From Enterobacter sp. RHBSTW-00175 (GTDB lineage: Bacteria > Pseudomonadota > Gammaproteobacteria > Enterobacterales > Enterobacteriaceae), in assembly GCF_013927005.1 (NCBI RefSeq), contig NZ_CP055930.1, forward strand, positions 992,001 through 1,056,000: a DNA stretch of 64,000 bases, written 5' to 3'. Under the pieces are notes generated by a model. The model made no database searches. It worked only from the letters and a program-made list of their open reading frames with translations, and was not told the DNA's origin. Made by a program: the position numbers and the translations under genes. Below are positions 7,795 to 19,154 of the stretch, one piece after another. How positions within the stretch are numbered: position 1 is the stretch's first letter; each line of letters starts with the position of its first letter.

Positions 7795-8997
7795 ATGACG
7801 TATCGCAGCAAAGTTGCCGTTGTTTATCTGCTGGGCTTTTTTCTAGATCTGATCAACATGTTCATTGCCAGCGTCGCCTTTCCGGCGATGGCTCACGATT
7901 TTAACGCCACGCCTTCAACGCTTGCCTGGGTCAGTAACGGGTACATTGCCGGTCTGACGCTGGTGATCCCGTTCAGCTCCGTGCTGACGCGCCGGATCGG
8001 GCCAAAGCGCGTCATTCTGCTCTCGCTTTTTCTGTTCAGCGCCGCCTCTGCTGCGGCAGGCATGTCGGCAACGCTTGAAAGCCTGATCGCCTGGCGCGTG
8101 CTGCAGGGCGTGGGAGGTGGCTTACTGATCCCCGTCGGACAGGCGCTGACCTGGCAGCAGTTCCGGCCTCACGAGCGTGCCCGGCTCTCCTCCGCGGTCA
8201 TGCTGGTAGCGTTACTTGCACCCGCCTGTTCTCCTGCTGTCGGTGGACTGCTGGTTGAGACGCTGGGCTGGCGATGGATATTTTTCGCCACGCTCCCGGT
8301 GGCTATGGTGACGTTTGTTCTGGCCTGTCTGTGGCTAAAACACGAAAAACCCACGATGAACGCGGCCAGACTGCTAAACCTGCCCTTACTAACGGACCCG
8401 CTTTTGCGTTTTGCCATGCTTGTCTATTTATGCGTCCCCGGCGTATTCATTGGGGTGAACGTCACGGGCATGTTTTATCTTCAGCACGAGGCGAACATGA
8501 GCCCAGCCGCAACGGGAATGCTCATGCTGCCGTGGTCTGTGGCATCGTTTATAGCCATCACGGCGACGGGACGTTATTTTAACCGTATCGGCCCCCGACC
8601 GCTGATCGTCATCGGCTGCCTGCTGCAGGCGGCGGGTATTCTGCTTTTGATTGACGTCAGCTCGTCAACGCTGTTGCCTGCCGTCGCGTTTACCCTAATG
8701 GGCGCGGGAGGAAGCCTGTGCAGCAGTACGGCTCAGAGCAGCGCGTTTCTGACAACGCGCCGGGATGACATGCCGGATGCCAGCGCGCTGTGGAACCTCA
8801 ATCGTCAGCTGAGCTTTTTTGCCGGCGCCCTGCTGCTGGCACAGGCGCTGAACCTGGCGCAGATCTGGCTACCGCCGCTCGCCGCATGGCACGGGATGTT
8901 TATTTTTGCCGCAGGCATGACCTTGCTGCCTGTACTGTACGTTTTTCGACTTAACAATACGCAGGTACTCACCCAGCTGCGACAGGAGAATTCATGA
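7795..8997 (+). CDS. MFS transporter (drug/metabolite efflux type)
   Basis: This 400-residue integral membrane protein has roughly 12 hydrophobic segments. The signature between segments 2 and 3 (VLTRRIGPKRVILLSLFLFS) and the segment 4-5 region (WRVLQGVGGGLLIPVGQAL) resemble motif A and motif C-like elements of proton-driven exporters related to the DHA2/EmrB branch. The ATG follows GGAGG. The gene overlaps the next one by the ATGA tetranucleotide, so the two are co-translated. Regulation by the divergent LysR protein is likely. Substrate cannot be stated. Confidence 0.85.
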   Translation: MTYRSKVAVVYLLGFFLDLINMFIASVAFPAMAHDFNATPSTLAWVSNGYIAGLTLVIPFSSVLTRRIGPKRVILLSLFLFSAASAAAGMSATLESLIAWRVLQGVGGGLLIPVGQALTWQQFRPHERARLSSAVMLVALLAPACSPAVGGLLVETLGWRWIFFATLPVAMVTFVLACLWLKHEKPTMNAARLLNLPLLTDPLLRFAMLVYLCVPGVFIGVNVTGMFYLQHEANMSPAATGMLMLPWSVASFIAITATGRYFNRIGPRPLIVIGCLLQAAGILLLIDVSSSTLLPAVAFTLMGAGGSLCSSTAQSSAFLTTRRDDMPDASALWNLNRQLSFFAGALLLAQALNLAQIWLPPLAAWHGMFIFAAGMTLLPVLYVFRLNNTQVLTQLRQENS

Positions 8998-9371
8998 CGC
9001 CTTTCGAACACGACATTATCGACCTCCACATTGCGCTTGAAGACTGGTTAGGCAAAGGCGAAGGCGATTACGACGCCCTGCTCGCCCGCTTCAGCCCGGA
9101 TTTTCTGATGATCCCGCCGGGCGGTGTGCAGGTCGACTATAACGGCCTGGCCAGTTTTCTGGAAAAACAGCGCGGAAGCCGTCCCGGACTGAAAATCGGC
9201 ATTGACGAATTAACCACGATCCAGAGCGGCGATTGGAGTGCGGTGCTTCACTACCGGGAGACGCAAACCCGGCCGGATCTGCCCGTCAACGTGCGTTGGT
9301 CAACAGCGGTGCTTAATCAGGATGGCGATAAGATAACGTGGCGTCTGTTACACGAAACAGCACAGCCATAG
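8994..9371 (+). CDS. NTF2-like (DUF4440-type) small protein
   Basis: A 125-residue protein whose pattern (FEHDIIDLHIALEDWLGKGEGDYDALLARFSPDF, then alternating strands to WRLLHE) fits the cone-shaped NTF2-like fold used by SnoaL/DUF4440 proteins. No catalytic set can be named. It starts within the MFS stop (ATGA) and is followed by a strong terminator, so it is the last gene of a two-gene unit. It might modify or bind the exported compound; that is speculation. Confidence 0.7.
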   Translation: MTPFEHDIIDLHIALEDWLGKGEGDYDALLARFSPDFLMIPPGGVQVDYNGLASFLEKQRGSRPGLKIGIDELTTIQSGDWSAVLHYRETQTRPDLPVNVRWSTAVLNQDGDKITWRLLHETAQP

Positions 9372-9380
9372 CGCAAAAGA

Positions 9381-9410
9381 AAAAGGCCCGTCTCACGACG
9401 GGCCTTTTTT
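9381..9410. terminator. Bidirectional rho-independent terminator (NTF2-like gene / rpoS)
   Basis: The hairpin aaaaggcccgtc-tcac-gacgggcctttttt has a 9-10 bp G+C-rich stem and A/T runs on both sides, so it can terminate the rightward operon and the leftward rpoS transcript. Confidence 0.9.
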
Positions 9411-9423
9411 GACGAAAGATTGC

Positions 9424-10416
9424 TTATTCGCGGAACAGCGCTTCGATATTCAGACCTTGCCCCTGCAGGATTTCACGCAGGCGGCGCAGACCTTCAACCT
9501 GAATCTGGCGAACACGTTCACGGGTCAGGCCAATTTCACGGCCGACGTCTTCCAGTGTCGCAGCTTCATACCCCAGTAAACCGAAACGACGTGCCAGCAC
9601 TTCACGCTGTTTGGCGTTCAGTTCGAACAGCCATTTGACGATGCTCTGTTTCATGTCATCGTCCTGCGTGGTGTCTTCCGGGCCGTTGTCTTTTTCATCG
9701 GCCAGGATGTCCAGCAGCGCTTTTTCGGAGTCGCCACCCAACGGGGTGTCAACGGAGGTAATGCGCTCGTTGAGACGCAGCATACGGCTTACGTCATCAA
9801 CCGGTTTATCAAGTTGCTCGGCAATCTCTTCCGCACTTGGCTCGTGGTCCAGTTTATGGGACAACTCGCGCGCGGTACGCAGATAGACGTTCAACTCTTT
9901 GACGATGTGAATCGGCAGGCGGATCGTACGGGTCTGGTTCATAATAGCCCGTTCGATGGTCTGACGAATCCACCAGGTCGCGTAGGTTGAGAAGCGGAAC
10001 CCACGTTCCGGGTCAAACTTCTCTACTGCGCGGATAAGCCCTAAGTTGCCCTCTTCAATCAGGTCCAGCAAAGCCAGACCACGATTGCCGTAACGACGGG
10101 CAATTTTCACGACCAGACGCAAGTTACTTTCAATCATGCGGCGGCGTGAGGCTACATCACCACGCAAAGCACGACGTGCGAAATAGACTTCTTCTTCGGC
10201 CGTTAACAGTGGGGAGTAACCGATCTCCCCAAGGTAAAGCTGAGTCGCGTCCAGTACACGCTGTGTGGCACCCTGCGATAGCAGCTCTTCTTCAGCTAAA
10301 TCGTTATCACTGGGTTCCTCTTCTACTAAGGCTTTTTCGTCAAAAGCCTCTGCTCCGTTCTCATCAAATTCCGCATCTTCATTTAAATCATGAACTTTCA
10401 GCGTATTCTGACTCAT
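9424..10416 (-). CDS. rpoS: RNA polymerase sigma factor RpoS (sigma-38)
   Basis: The general stress and stationary-phase sigma factor, 330 residues as in E. coli. All sigma-70 regions are visible: 1.2 ([19 protein letters not shown]), 2.3-2.4 ([19 protein letters not shown]), 3 and 4.2 ([20 protein letters not shown]). The start [19 protein letters not shown] is preceded by GTAGGAG at the proper distance. An in-frame extension upstream to 10464 is ignored. Its main promoter in relatives lies inside nlpD upstream, and the long leader is a target of small RNAs. The reading frame is intact, which matters because rpoS is often mutated in laboratory lineages. Confidence 0.99.
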   Translation of the reverse strand: MSQNTLKVHDLNEDAEFDENGAEAFDEKALVEEEPSDNDLAEEELLSQGATQRVLDATQLYLGEIGYSPLLTAEEEVYFARRALRGDVASRRRMIESNLRLVVKIARRYGNRGLALLDLIEEGNLGLIRAVEKFDPERGFRFSTYATWWIRQTIERAIMNQTRTIRLPIHIVKELNVYLRTARELSHKLDHEPSAEEIAEQLDKPVDDVSRMLRLNERITSVDTPLGGDSEKALLDILADEKDNGPEDTTQDDDMKQSIVKWLFELNAKQREVLARRFGLLGYEAATLEDVGREIGLTRERVRQIQVEGLRRLREILQGQGLNIEALFRE

Positions 10417-10475
10417 AAGGTGGCTCCTACCCGTGATCCCTGAACGAGACACCCTGGCTGGCATGCCCCGTCAAA

Positions 10476-11600
10476 TTATCGCTGCGGTAAATATTGCAGC
10501 GGGTTTACGGATTTCCCCTTGTAACGAATTTCAAAATGCAAGCGTGTAGAACTGGTGCCGGTGCTACCCATAGTAGCTATTTTTTGCCCCGCCTTAACTT
10601 CTTGTTGTTCCCGGACCAGCATTGTATCGTTATGGGCGTAGGCACTCAGGTAATCATCGTTATGTTTGATGATAATAAGATTACCGTAACCACGCAGAGC
10701 GTTACCGGCATACACAACGCGCCCGTCTGCGGTCGCGATGATAGCCTGTCCTTTACTCCCTGCGATATCGATCCCTTTATTCCCACCTTCGGTAGAAGAG
10801 AAGTTCTCGATAACCTTGCCGTCAGTTGGCCAGCGCCATGCAGAGATTGGCGAACTGGTTGATGTACTGCTGGCAGTCGGTTCGATAGAGCTAACCACAG
10901 GTGCCGTAATCGGTGCTGTGACAGTCGTCGCAGTCCCTTTATTATTAGGCAACATTTTGTTAGCACTCTGATCACCTGAATCCTCAGAATACGTAATTAC
11001 CGGTTGCGAAGCAACCACTGTGCTGGATTTTTGTGCAGGCTTAACACTGTTGTTCTGCGCGGTCACGTCGGCCGCTGAAACTGTGTTGCCAGGCGTTAGT
11101 GGCGTGCCTGTCGCATTACCAACCTGGAGCGATTGACCCACTTCCAACCCGTAAGGTGCCTGTACGTTATTACGCTGAGCCAGGTCACGGAAATCGTTCC
11201 CGGTGATCCAGGCAATATAGAACAACGTATCACCGCGTTTCACGGTATAGGTGCTGCCACCGGTATAGCTACCTTTCGGAATATTCCCGTACTTCCGGTT
11301 ATACACGATGCGGCCATTTTCGGTCTGCACAGGTTGTTCCACAGGTTGAATCTGTGTCGGCTGCGAAACCGGGCGCTGAACGGGCTGAATTTGCGGCGTC
11401 TGTTGAACCGTTGATGTGCCCATTTTAGGTGGAGGGGTAATCAACATTCCGCCGGACGTACTACCCGAGCTGCTGTTCCCGCCTACCGTGCTGACCGGCG
11501 CAGGTGCGTTACCAGAACTTGAACAGCCTGCCAGCCATAGCGAAACCAGTGATAATGCCGCAACACGGCTGATGGTGAATTTTGGGCTTCCCGCGCTCAT
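10476..11600 (-). CDS. nlpD: Murein hydrolase activator lipoprotein NlpD
   Basis: The 374-residue outer membrane lipoprotein has a lipobox LAGC with Cys26 as the lipidated residue, a Pro/Gln/Ser-rich linker, a LysM peptidoglycan-binding module ([19 protein letters not shown], about 120-165) and a C-terminal LytM/M23 domain (about 270-370). The LytM metal ligands are degenerate (GNKGIDIAG in place of HxGxD), as in the E. coli protein, which activates AmiC rather than cutting murein itself. AmiC is also encoded in this window at 62-63 kb. It lies upstream of rpoS and in relatives carries the major rpoS promoter. Confidence 0.97.
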   Translation of the reverse strand: MSAGSPKFTISRVAALSLVSLWLAGCSSSGNAPAPVSTVGGNSSSGSTSGGMLITPPPKMGTSTVQQTPQIQPVQRPVSQPTQIQPVEQPVQTENGRIVYNRKYGNIPKGSYTGGSTYTVKRGDTLFYIAWITGNDFRDLAQRNNVQAPYGLEVGQSLQVGNATGTPLTPGNTVSAADVTAQNNSVKPAQKSSTVVASQPVITYSEDSGDQSANKMLPNNKGTATTVTAPITAPVVSSIEPTASSTSTSSPISAWRWPTDGKVIENFSSTEGGNKGIDIAGSKGQAIIATADGRVVYAGNALRGYGNLIIIKHNDDYLSAYAHNDTMLVREQQEVKAGQKIATMGSTGTSSTRLHFEIRYKGKSVNPLQYLPQR

Positions 11601-11716
11601 TTATCCCCCAGGAATGTGTTAACTACCAGTGACTTAAAAATAACCGTGATGGCACGAACCTTTTGCGCCACACCATACGCTGAATTTGCCTTAATAACCC
11701 TGGATAATTCTGAGTC

Positions 11717-13078
<1,362 letters not shown>

Positions 13079-13098
<20 letters not shown>

Positions 13099-14128
13099 AG
13101 TCACCCGACGTGTTGATAAGTTCCCTGACAACACTGGTGGCAAAGCTACCTGCCGGCAGCCAGAAGCGTAACTCGACGGTCACGTCATCCCACCAGTTCC
13201 AGCTCAGCTGTTGCGGGTAGAGCAGCATCGCACGGCGTGCTGCTTCGACTTTTTCCCGCACCAGCAATGATTGTAATTCTGACGCATCTGCCACGGCCAA
13301 CTGCTCTGCGGCCAGCGCTTCACCCTGAGTACCCCACTCGCCCGTACCGGGCAATGCAGCGGTAATCATCAGGGATTTGGCATCCACGCGCGACTGCACA
13401 TCGGCCATTTCTTCAGCCGTTGCCACAAACCAGCTCCCGCGTCCCGCTAATTGTAGCGCATCGCCGACAACAACTTGATTCGCGTCCGGTTTTTTCAGTC
13501 GTTCGCTCACCATTTGATTAAACAACGCGCTTCGGGCTGCCGACAACCAAAAACTGCGTTTATTCCTGTCACGAACCGGGGCATCGCTTTGCGCCCAACG
13601 CAACGCGCCCTGAATGTTACTGCCACCAATACCGAAACGCTGCGCGCCAAAGTAGTTCGGCACGCCCTGCTCGTTGATGGCATTCAGGCGTTTTTCAACG
13701 TCGTCGCGGTTCGTTACCTCACGCAGCACCAGCGTGAAGTCGTTACCTTTCAGCGCTCCCAGGCGCAGCTTGCGCTTGTGGCGGGCATATTCCAGCACTT
13801 TACAGCCTTCAAGCTCAAACTTGCTTAAGTCCGGCATCCCATTGCCCGGTACGCGCGCGCAGAGCCATTGTTCGGTAACCGCGTGTTTATCTTTTTGGCC
13901 TGCAAAGCTCACTTCACGGACGTGGATTTTCAGAAATTTAGCCAGCGCATCCGCCACAAAGCGGGTATTGCAGCCGTTTTTCAGGATGCGGACCAGGATG
14001 TGCTCGCCTTCCCCGTCCGGTGCGAAACCTAAATCCTCGACCACGACAAAATCTTCCGGGCTGGCTTTCAGCACGCCGTTACCCAGAGGTTTGCCGTACA
14101 GGTATGTCAGGTTGTCGAAGTCTGTCAT
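13079..14128 (-). CDS. truD: tRNA pseudouridine(13) synthase TruD
   Basis: The 349-residue enzyme makes pseudouridine at position 13 of tRNA-Glu. The catalytic Asp80 lies in [15 protein letters not shown]. The TRUD insertion domain follows in the middle (about 155-300). It overlaps ispF by 4 bp and surE by 20 bp. Length and motif spacing match E. coli. Confidence 0.98.
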
Positions 14129-14604
14129 TTTGCCGCCTTCACCAGAAGCGCCACGGCCTCACAGGCAATACCTTCACCCCGACCGGTAAAGCCGAGCTTT
14201 TCGGTGGTGGTGGCTTTAACGTTAACGTCATCCATATGGCAACCCAGATCTTCGGCAATGAATACGCGCATCTGCGGGATGTGCGGCAGCATTTTGGGCG
14301 CCTGAGCAATGATCGTCACATCCACGTTACAAAGGCTGTAGCCTTTGGCCTGGATACGGCGCCAGGCTTCGCGCAACAGCGCACGGCTGTCAGCCCCTTT
14401 GAACGCCGGGTCGGTGTCCGGGAACAGTTTGCCAATATCGCCCAGCGCAGCAGCGCCCAGCAACGCATCGGTTAACGCGTGCAGCGCCACGTCGCCATCA
14501 GAATGCGCCAGCAGCCCTTTTTCATAAGGAATACGTACGCCGCCAATGATAATTGGGCCTTCTCCGCCAAAGGCGTGTACATCAAAACCGTGTCCAATTC
14601 GCAT
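14125..14604 (-). CDS. ispF: 2-C-methyl-D-erythritol 2,4-cyclodiphosphate synthase
   Basis: The 159-residue enzyme catalyses the fifth step of the methylerythritol phosphate isoprenoid route. Metal ligands Asp8, His10 ([12 protein letters not shown]) and His42 ([12 protein letters not shown]) are in place. The start codon abuts the ispD stop by one base and the end overlaps truD by 4 bp, so the genes are tightly coupled. Confidence 0.99.
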   Translation of the reverse strand: MRIGHGFDVHAFGGEGPIIIGGVRIPYEKGLLAHSDGDVALHALTDALLGAAALGDIGKLFPDTDPAFKGADSRALLREAWRRIQAKGYSLCNVDVTIIAQAPKMLPHIPQMRVFIAEDLGCHMDDVNVKATTTEKLGFTGRGEGIACEAVALLVKAAK

Positions 14605-15314
14605 TATGCCTTCTCCTGATGGGTCGAACGGGTAAGATAAAATTCCGCGAGCTGTAAATCTTCAGGACGTGTCACTTTTATATTATCAGCGCGTCCTTCA
14701 ACCAGCTCAGGGTGAAAACCGCAATACTCCAGCGCCGAGGCTTCATCAGTGATGGTCGCACCTTCTTTAAGCGCACGCGTTAAGCAATCGTGGAGTAACT
14801 CGCGGGGGAAAAACTGTGGTGTCAGCGCGTGCCACAAATCAACGCGCTCAACGGTATGTGCGATAGCCTGTTTGCCCGGTTCGGCACGCTTCATGGTGTC
14901 GCGCACTGGCGCGGCCAGAATGCCGCCTACCGTGCTTGTTTCGCTCAACGCCAGCAGGCGTGCAAGGTCGTCCTGATGCAGGCACGGACGCGCGGCATCA
15001 TGCACCAGCACCCACTGCGCGCCTGCGGCAGCCTGAATGCCAGCCAGCACGGAGTCGGCGCGCTCTGCGCCGCCATCAACAACGGTAATTTGCGGGTGAT
15101 TCGCCAGTGGCAGTTCGGCAAAACGAACATCGCCGGGGCTGATAGCGATAACGACGTGCGTCACCCGTGGATGCGCCAGCAGCGCCGCCACGGAGTGCTC
15201 AAGGATCGTTTTATCGCCAATTGAGAGGTATTGCTTTGGACATTCTGTCTGCATACGCCGGCCAAAACCTGCGGCTGGCACCACGGCGCATACGTCCGAA
15301 AAAGTAACTGCCAT
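14604..15314 (-). CDS. ispD: 2-C-methyl-D-erythritol 4-phosphate cytidylyltransferase
   Basis: The 236-residue enzyme forms CDP-methylerythritol. The CTP-binding motif [18 protein letters not shown] holds Arg20 and Lys27, and [10 protein letters not shown] marks the second nucleotide site. ATG 15314 gives the family N-terminus [16 protein letters not shown]; the longer in-frame extension to 15377 overlaps ftsB and is rejected. It lies 19 bp after ftsB. Confidence 0.98.
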   Translation of the reverse strand: MAVTFSDVCAVVPAAGFGRRMQTECPKQYLSIGDKTILEHSVAALLAHPRVTHVVIAISPGDVRFAELPLANHPQITVVDGGAERADSVLAGIQAAAGAQWVLVHDAARPCLHQDDLARLLALSETSTVGGILAAPVRDTMKRAEPGKQAIAHTVERVDLWHALTPQFFPRELLHDCLTRALKEGATITDEASALEYCGFHPELVEGRADNIKVTRPEDLQLAEFYLTRSTHQEKA

Positions 15315-15333
15315 GTCGTAATCCTGGGCCTGA

Positions 15334-15645
15334 TTATCGATTGTTTTGTGCTGAGCCCTGATTGCGTTTAGACGCATCCGGTACCAGACGATAAAACGTT
15401 TCGCCCGGCTTAGTCATACTGAGTTCGTTGCGTGCGCGTTCCTCAATCGCCTCTTGCCCGCCATTGAGGTCATCAATTTCAGCAAAAAGTTGATCGTTTC
15501 GCGCCTTAAGTTTGGCGTTTGTTGCCTGCTGAGCCGAGACATCATCGCTCACCCGGCTATAGTCGTGTAGCCCGTTCTTACCGAACCACAGCGAATATTG
15601 CAGCCAGACCAGCAAAGCCAGCAACAGCAGCGTTAGTTTACCCAT
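15334..15645 (-). CDS. ftsB: Cell division protein FtsB
   Basis: A 103-residue bitopic inner-membrane protein: short cytoplasmic start MGK, one transmembrane helix ([19 protein letters not shown], about 3-22), then a periplasmic coiled coil rich in Gln, Asn and Lys (about 30-70) and the conserved [18 protein letters not shown]. It bridges FtsL and FtsQ in the divisome. First gene of the long leftward operon. Confidence 0.97.
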   Translation of the reverse strand: MGKLTLLLLALLVWLQYSLWFGKNGLHDYSRVSDDVSAQQATNAKLKARNDQLFAEIDDLNGGQEAIEERARNELSMTKPGETFYRLVPDASKRNQGSAQNNR

Positions 15646-15812
15646 CCTGCCCCCTGAAAAACGGCATCATCATCCTATAACTTTCCCCGGGACTCTTCGC
15701 CGGGGTTACAGAGATGCCGCAACATCGCGGGCAAATGTACCACATTTTTTCCGCAGAATCGCCCTGCACAATATCGTCACACAGTTGGTTACGGTTTGAA
15801 TTATGGCTGAAG
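15646..15812 (-). promoter_or_regulatory. ftsB promoter region
   Basis: The 167-bp gap between ygbE and ftsB holds a short G+C-rich inverted repeat (ccccgg...ccgggg at about 15686-15706) and gttatagg (minus strand), a plausible -10 element, just before ftsB. An overlapping Cys-rich frame is discussed under findings. Confidence 0.4.
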
Positions 15813-16139
15813 TTAGCCCATGAGCCACAAAAATAACAGACCAAACATCAAGACCACCGTCACAATCGTGACGATCGCACTATATAGGAGTTTGCCATTG
15901 AGTAGCGAATGGAGCGCAATGCCAACCACGACCGCAACGGGCATCAGCGCAAGGAAGAAAGGCCAGGTATAGAGAAAGAAGAACAGCGTGTTACCGCCGT
16001 AGATAAGAAAAGGGATACCCAGCGCCAGCAACCACGAGACGAAGCCGACTATGGCCCCAGGAAATGACCAGGTCGTCTCGTCGTCGGTCGATAACGGCTC
16101 CGACCCGGTGGTGATAATGTAGTTTTCACTGTTGCGCAT
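15813..16139 (-). CDS. ygbE: DUF3561 family inner membrane protein YgbE
   Basis: A 108-residue protein with three predicted membrane helices (about 27-48, 50-75 with FFFLYTWPFFLALMPVAVVVGIAL, and 85-105). The start MRNSENYIITTG follows the family; the in-frame extension to 16157 lacks support. It lies between cysC and ftsB exactly as in E. coli. Function is unknown. Confidence 0.9.
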   Translation of the reverse strand: MRNSENYIITTGSEPLSTDDETTWSFPGAIVGFVSWLLALGIPFLIYGGNTLFFFLYTWPFFLALMPVAVVVGIALHSLLNGKLLYSAIVTIVTVVLMFGLLFLWLMG

Positions 16140-16162
16140 AGCTAATCCTGTGACCATGACTC

Positions 16163-16191
16163 ATCGTTCGGGAAGACAGCTCCCGAACGAT
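16163..16191. terminator. Perfect 11-bp hairpin downstream of cysC
   Basis: Arms atcgttcggga and tcccgaacgat flank a 7-base loop between cysC and ygbE. It lacks a long T run on the minus strand, so it may be a pause or RNA-stabilising end rather than a classical terminator. Confidence 0.5.
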
Positions 16192-16197
16192 ACCGTC

Positions 16198-16803
16198 TCA
16201 GGATCTGATAATATCGTCCCGTCTGAGCAGGTCTAATAATTGGCTCACTAAATTTGTTACCAATTGTTGACCTTCCAGGTGAATCTCTGGGGATTCAGGC
16301 GCTTCGTATACCGAGTCAATTCCAGTGAAGTTTCGCAGTTCACCCGCACGGGCTTTTTTGTAGAGTCCTTTTGGATCGCGTGCTTCGCAGATTTCCAGCG
16401 GGGTATCAACAAACACCTCGATAAAGCGATCGTGGCCCACCCGCTCACGCACCATCTGGCGCTCGGCGCGATGAGGCGAGATAAACGCGGTCAGCACCAC
16501 CAGCCCGGCATCGGCCATCAGGCTCGCCACTTCCCCGACCCGACGGATATTCTCTTTACGATCGTCATCGCTGAACCCCAGGTCGCTGCACAGGCCGTGG
16601 CGCACGTTGTCCCCGTCCAGCAGATAGGTACTTACCCCCTGCTGATGTAACGCTTCTTCCAGCGCCCCCGCGACCGTGGATTTACCTGAGCCAGACAGCC
16701 CGGTAAACCACAGCACAACCCCACGATGACCGTGGAGTTGTTCACGCTGAGCAACCGTCACCGGATGAGGATGCCAGACGACGTTCTCATCATGTGCAGC
16801 CAT
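16198..16803 (-). CDS. cysC: Adenylyl-sulfate kinase CysC
   Basis: The 201-residue kinase phosphorylates APS to PAPS in sulfate assimilation. The P-loop GLSGSGKST is at 35-43, and [14 protein letters not shown] around 107-120 holds the family phosphoserine. Its ATG overlaps the cysN stop by one base (cysD-cysN-cysC order). Confidence 0.99.
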   Translation of the reverse strand: MAAHDENVVWHPHPVTVAQREQLHGHRGVVLWFTGLSGSGKSTVAGALEEALHQQGVSTYLLDGDNVRHGLCSDLGFSDDDRKENIRRVGEVASLMADAGLVVLTAFISPHRAERQMVRERVGHDRFIEVFVDTPLEICEARDPKGLYKKARAGELRNFTGIDSVYEAPESPEIHLEGQQLVTNLVSQLLDLLRRDDIIRS

Positions 16804-18227
16804 TACTTGCCTCCCAGCAGATCGCGCGCGCCCCAGTGCGGGAAGTGCTTACGCACCAGTGCATTCAACTCCAGTTCAAATTCACTGAATTCAGAGGTTA
16901 CAGCAGCCTTGTCATTTGGCTCACGCACCATCCCTGCACCCACGGTCACGTTAGAGAGTCGGTCGATAAAGATAAGCCCGCCAGTCACCGGGTTCTGCTG
17001 GTATTGATCCAGCACCAAAGGCTCGTCAAAGGTGAGATCCACCAGACCGATGCCGTTCAGCGGCAACTCTGCCACTTCACGCTGCGTCAGGTTGTTGATA
17101 TCCACCTGGTACTTAATGCCGTCCACGCGCGCACGGGTTTTCTTGCCTGCAATTTTGATGTCGTAGCTTTGGCCGGCTTTCAGTGGCTGCTCAGCCATCC
17201 ATACCACATCCACAGCAGCGCCCTGAACGGCCGCCAGCGTTTCATGGGCATCAACCAGCAGGTCACCGCGGCTGATATCAATTTCGTCTTTCAACACCAG
17301 AGTGACCGCTTCGCCAGCGCCCGCTTCTGGCAGATCGCCATCGAAGGTCACGATACGCGCAATGGAAGACTCCACGCCCGAAGGCAGCGCTTTCACTCGT
17401 TGCCCAACCTGCACACTGCCTGACGCAATCGTGCCGGAAAAACCACGGAAATCCAGGTTCGGACGGTTAACGTACTGCACCGGGAAACGCATCGGCTGGG
17501 TGTCGACCACACGCTGAATTTGAACGGTTTCGAGCACTTCCAGCAGCGTCGGGCCACTGTACCACGGCATATTCGCGCTCTGGGAAGCCACGTTATCGCC
17601 TTCCAGCGCGGAGAGCGGCACAAAGCGAATGTCCAGATTGCCCGGCAGCTGTTCAGCAAAGGTCAGGTAACTCTGACGGATCTCATCGAATTTCTCTTCG
17701 CTGAAATTAACCAGATCCATTTTATTGATCGCCACCACCAGGTGTTTGATCCCCAGCAATGTGGAGATAAAGCTGTGACGACGGGTCTGATCCAGCACGC
17801 CTTTACGCGCGTCGATCAGCAGGATCGCCAGCTCACAGGTCGATGCACCGGTGGCCATATTACGGGTGTACTGTTCATGCCCCGGGGTGTCGGCGATGAT
17901 AAATTTGCGTTTTTCGGTAGAGAAATAACGATAAGCGACATCAATGGTAATGCCTTGCTCACGCTCAGCCTGTAAGCCATCCACCAGCAATGCCAGATCC
18001 AGCTTTTCACCCTGGGTGCCGTGACGTTTGCTGTCGTTGTGCAGGGAAGAGAGTTGGTCTTCATAAATCTGGCGCGTGTCGTGCAGCAGACGGCCAATCA
18101 GAGTACTTTTCCCGTCATCGACGCTGCCGCAGGTCAGAAAGCGCAGCAGGCTTTTGTGCTGTTGCGCGTGCAGGTAGGCTTCAACGCCACCTTCATCAGC
18201 AATTTGTTGAGCAATAGTGGTATTCAT
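16803..18227 (-). CDS. cysN: Sulfate adenylyltransferase subunit 1 (GTPase) CysN
   Basis: The 474-residue GTPase subunit drives ATP sulfurylase. G1 GSVDDGKST is at 34-42, G3 [17 protein letters not shown] and G4 NKMD follow, and EF-Tu-like beta-barrel domains occupy the second half. It acts with CysD, encoded 9 bp upstream. Confidence 0.99.
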   Translation of the reverse strand: MNTTIAQQIADEGGVEAYLHAQQHKSLLRFLTCGSVDDGKSTLIGRLLHDTRQIYEDQLSSLHNDSKRHGTQGEKLDLALLVDGLQAEREQGITIDVAYRYFSTEKRKFIIADTPGHEQYTRNMATGASTCELAILLIDARKGVLDQTRRHSFISTLLGIKHLVVAINKMDLVNFSEEKFDEIRQSYLTFAEQLPGNLDIRFVPLSALEGDNVASQSANMPWYSGPTLLEVLETVQIQRVVDTQPMRFPVQYVNRPNLDFRGFSGTIASGSVQVGQRVKALPSGVESSIARIVTFDGDLPEAGAGEAVTLVLKDEIDISRGDLLVDAHETLAAVQGAAVDVVWMAEQPLKAGQSYDIKIAGKKTRARVDGIKYQVDINNLTQREVAELPLNGIGLVDLTFDEPLVLDQYQQNPVTGGLIFIDRLSNVTVGAGMVREPNDKAAVTSEFSEFELELNALVRKHFPHWGARDLLGGK

Positions 18228-18236
18228 GGCGGCTCC

Positions 18237-19145
18237 TTAGAAATAACCCTGACGTTTCTTCAGCTCCATGGAGCCTGCCTGGTCGCGGTCAATCACGCGG
18301 CCCTGTCGCTCGCTGGTAGTGGACACCAGCATCTCCTCGATGATCTCCGGCAGCGTCTGCGCGTTAGATTCCACTGCGCCGGTCAGCGGCCAGCAGCCGA
18401 GGGTACGGAAACGCACCATCTGTTTTTTGATCACTTCGCCAGGCTGCAAATCAATGCGATCGTCATCGATCATCATCAGCATCCCGTCACGCTCCAGCAC
18501 CGGACGTTCAGCGGCCAGGTACAGCGGAACAATCTCGATATTTTCCAGATAGATGTACTGCCAGATATCCAGCTCGGTCCAGTTAGAGAGCGGGAAAACG
18601 CGAATGCTTTCGCCTTTGTTGATCTGGCCATTGTAGTTATGCCACAGCTCCGGGCGCTGGTTTTTGGGGTCCCAGCGGTGGAAACGGTCGCGGAAGGAGT
18701 AGATACGCTCTTTCGCACGGGATTTTTCTTCGTCACGGCGCGCGCCGCCGAAGGCCGCATCAAAACCGTATTTATTCAGCGCCTGCTTCAGCCCTTCGGT
18801 TTTCATGATATCGGTGTGTTTGGCACTGCCGTGGACGAACGGGTTAATGCCCATCGCCACCCCTTCCGGGTTTTTATGCACCAGCAGCTCGCAGCCGTAG
18901 GCTTTTGCAGTACGGTCGCGGAATTCGTACATCTCGCGGAATTTCCAGCCGGTATCCACGTGCAGCAGCGGGAACGGCAGTGTGCCCGGATAAAACGCTT
19001 TACGCGCCAGATGCAGCATCACGCTGGAATCTTTACCGATGGAGTACATCATCACCGGGTTAGAGAATTCGGCAGCCACCTCGCGGATAATATGAATACT
19101 CTCCGCTTCGAGTTGCCGCAGGTGAGTCAGTCGTTTTTGGTCCAT
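18237..19145 (-). CDS. cysD: Sulfate adenylyltransferase subunit 2 CysD
   Basis: The 302-residue PP-loop enzyme adenylates sulfate. The PP-loop [10 protein letters not shown] begins at residue 35, with the [16 protein letters not shown] and [16 protein letters not shown] signatures downstream. The gene sits 9 bp after a siroheme synthase gene, in one leftward unit. Confidence 0.99.
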   Translation of the reverse strand: MDQKRLTHLRQLEAESIHIIREVAAEFSNPVMMYSIGKDSSVMLHLARKAFYPGTLPFPLLHVDTGWKFREMYEFRDRTAKAYGCELLVHKNPEGVAMGINPFVHGSAKHTDIMKTEGLKQALNKYGFDAAFGGARRDEEKSRAKERIYSFRDRFHRWDPKNQRPELWHNYNGQINKGESIRVFPLSNWTELDIWQYIYLENIEIVPLYLAAERPVLERDGMLMMIDDDRIDLQPGEVIKKQMVRFRTLGCWPLTGAVESNAQTLPEIIEEMLVSTTSERQGRVIDRDQAGSMELKKRQGYF

Positions 19146-19154
19146 AACCGTTCC

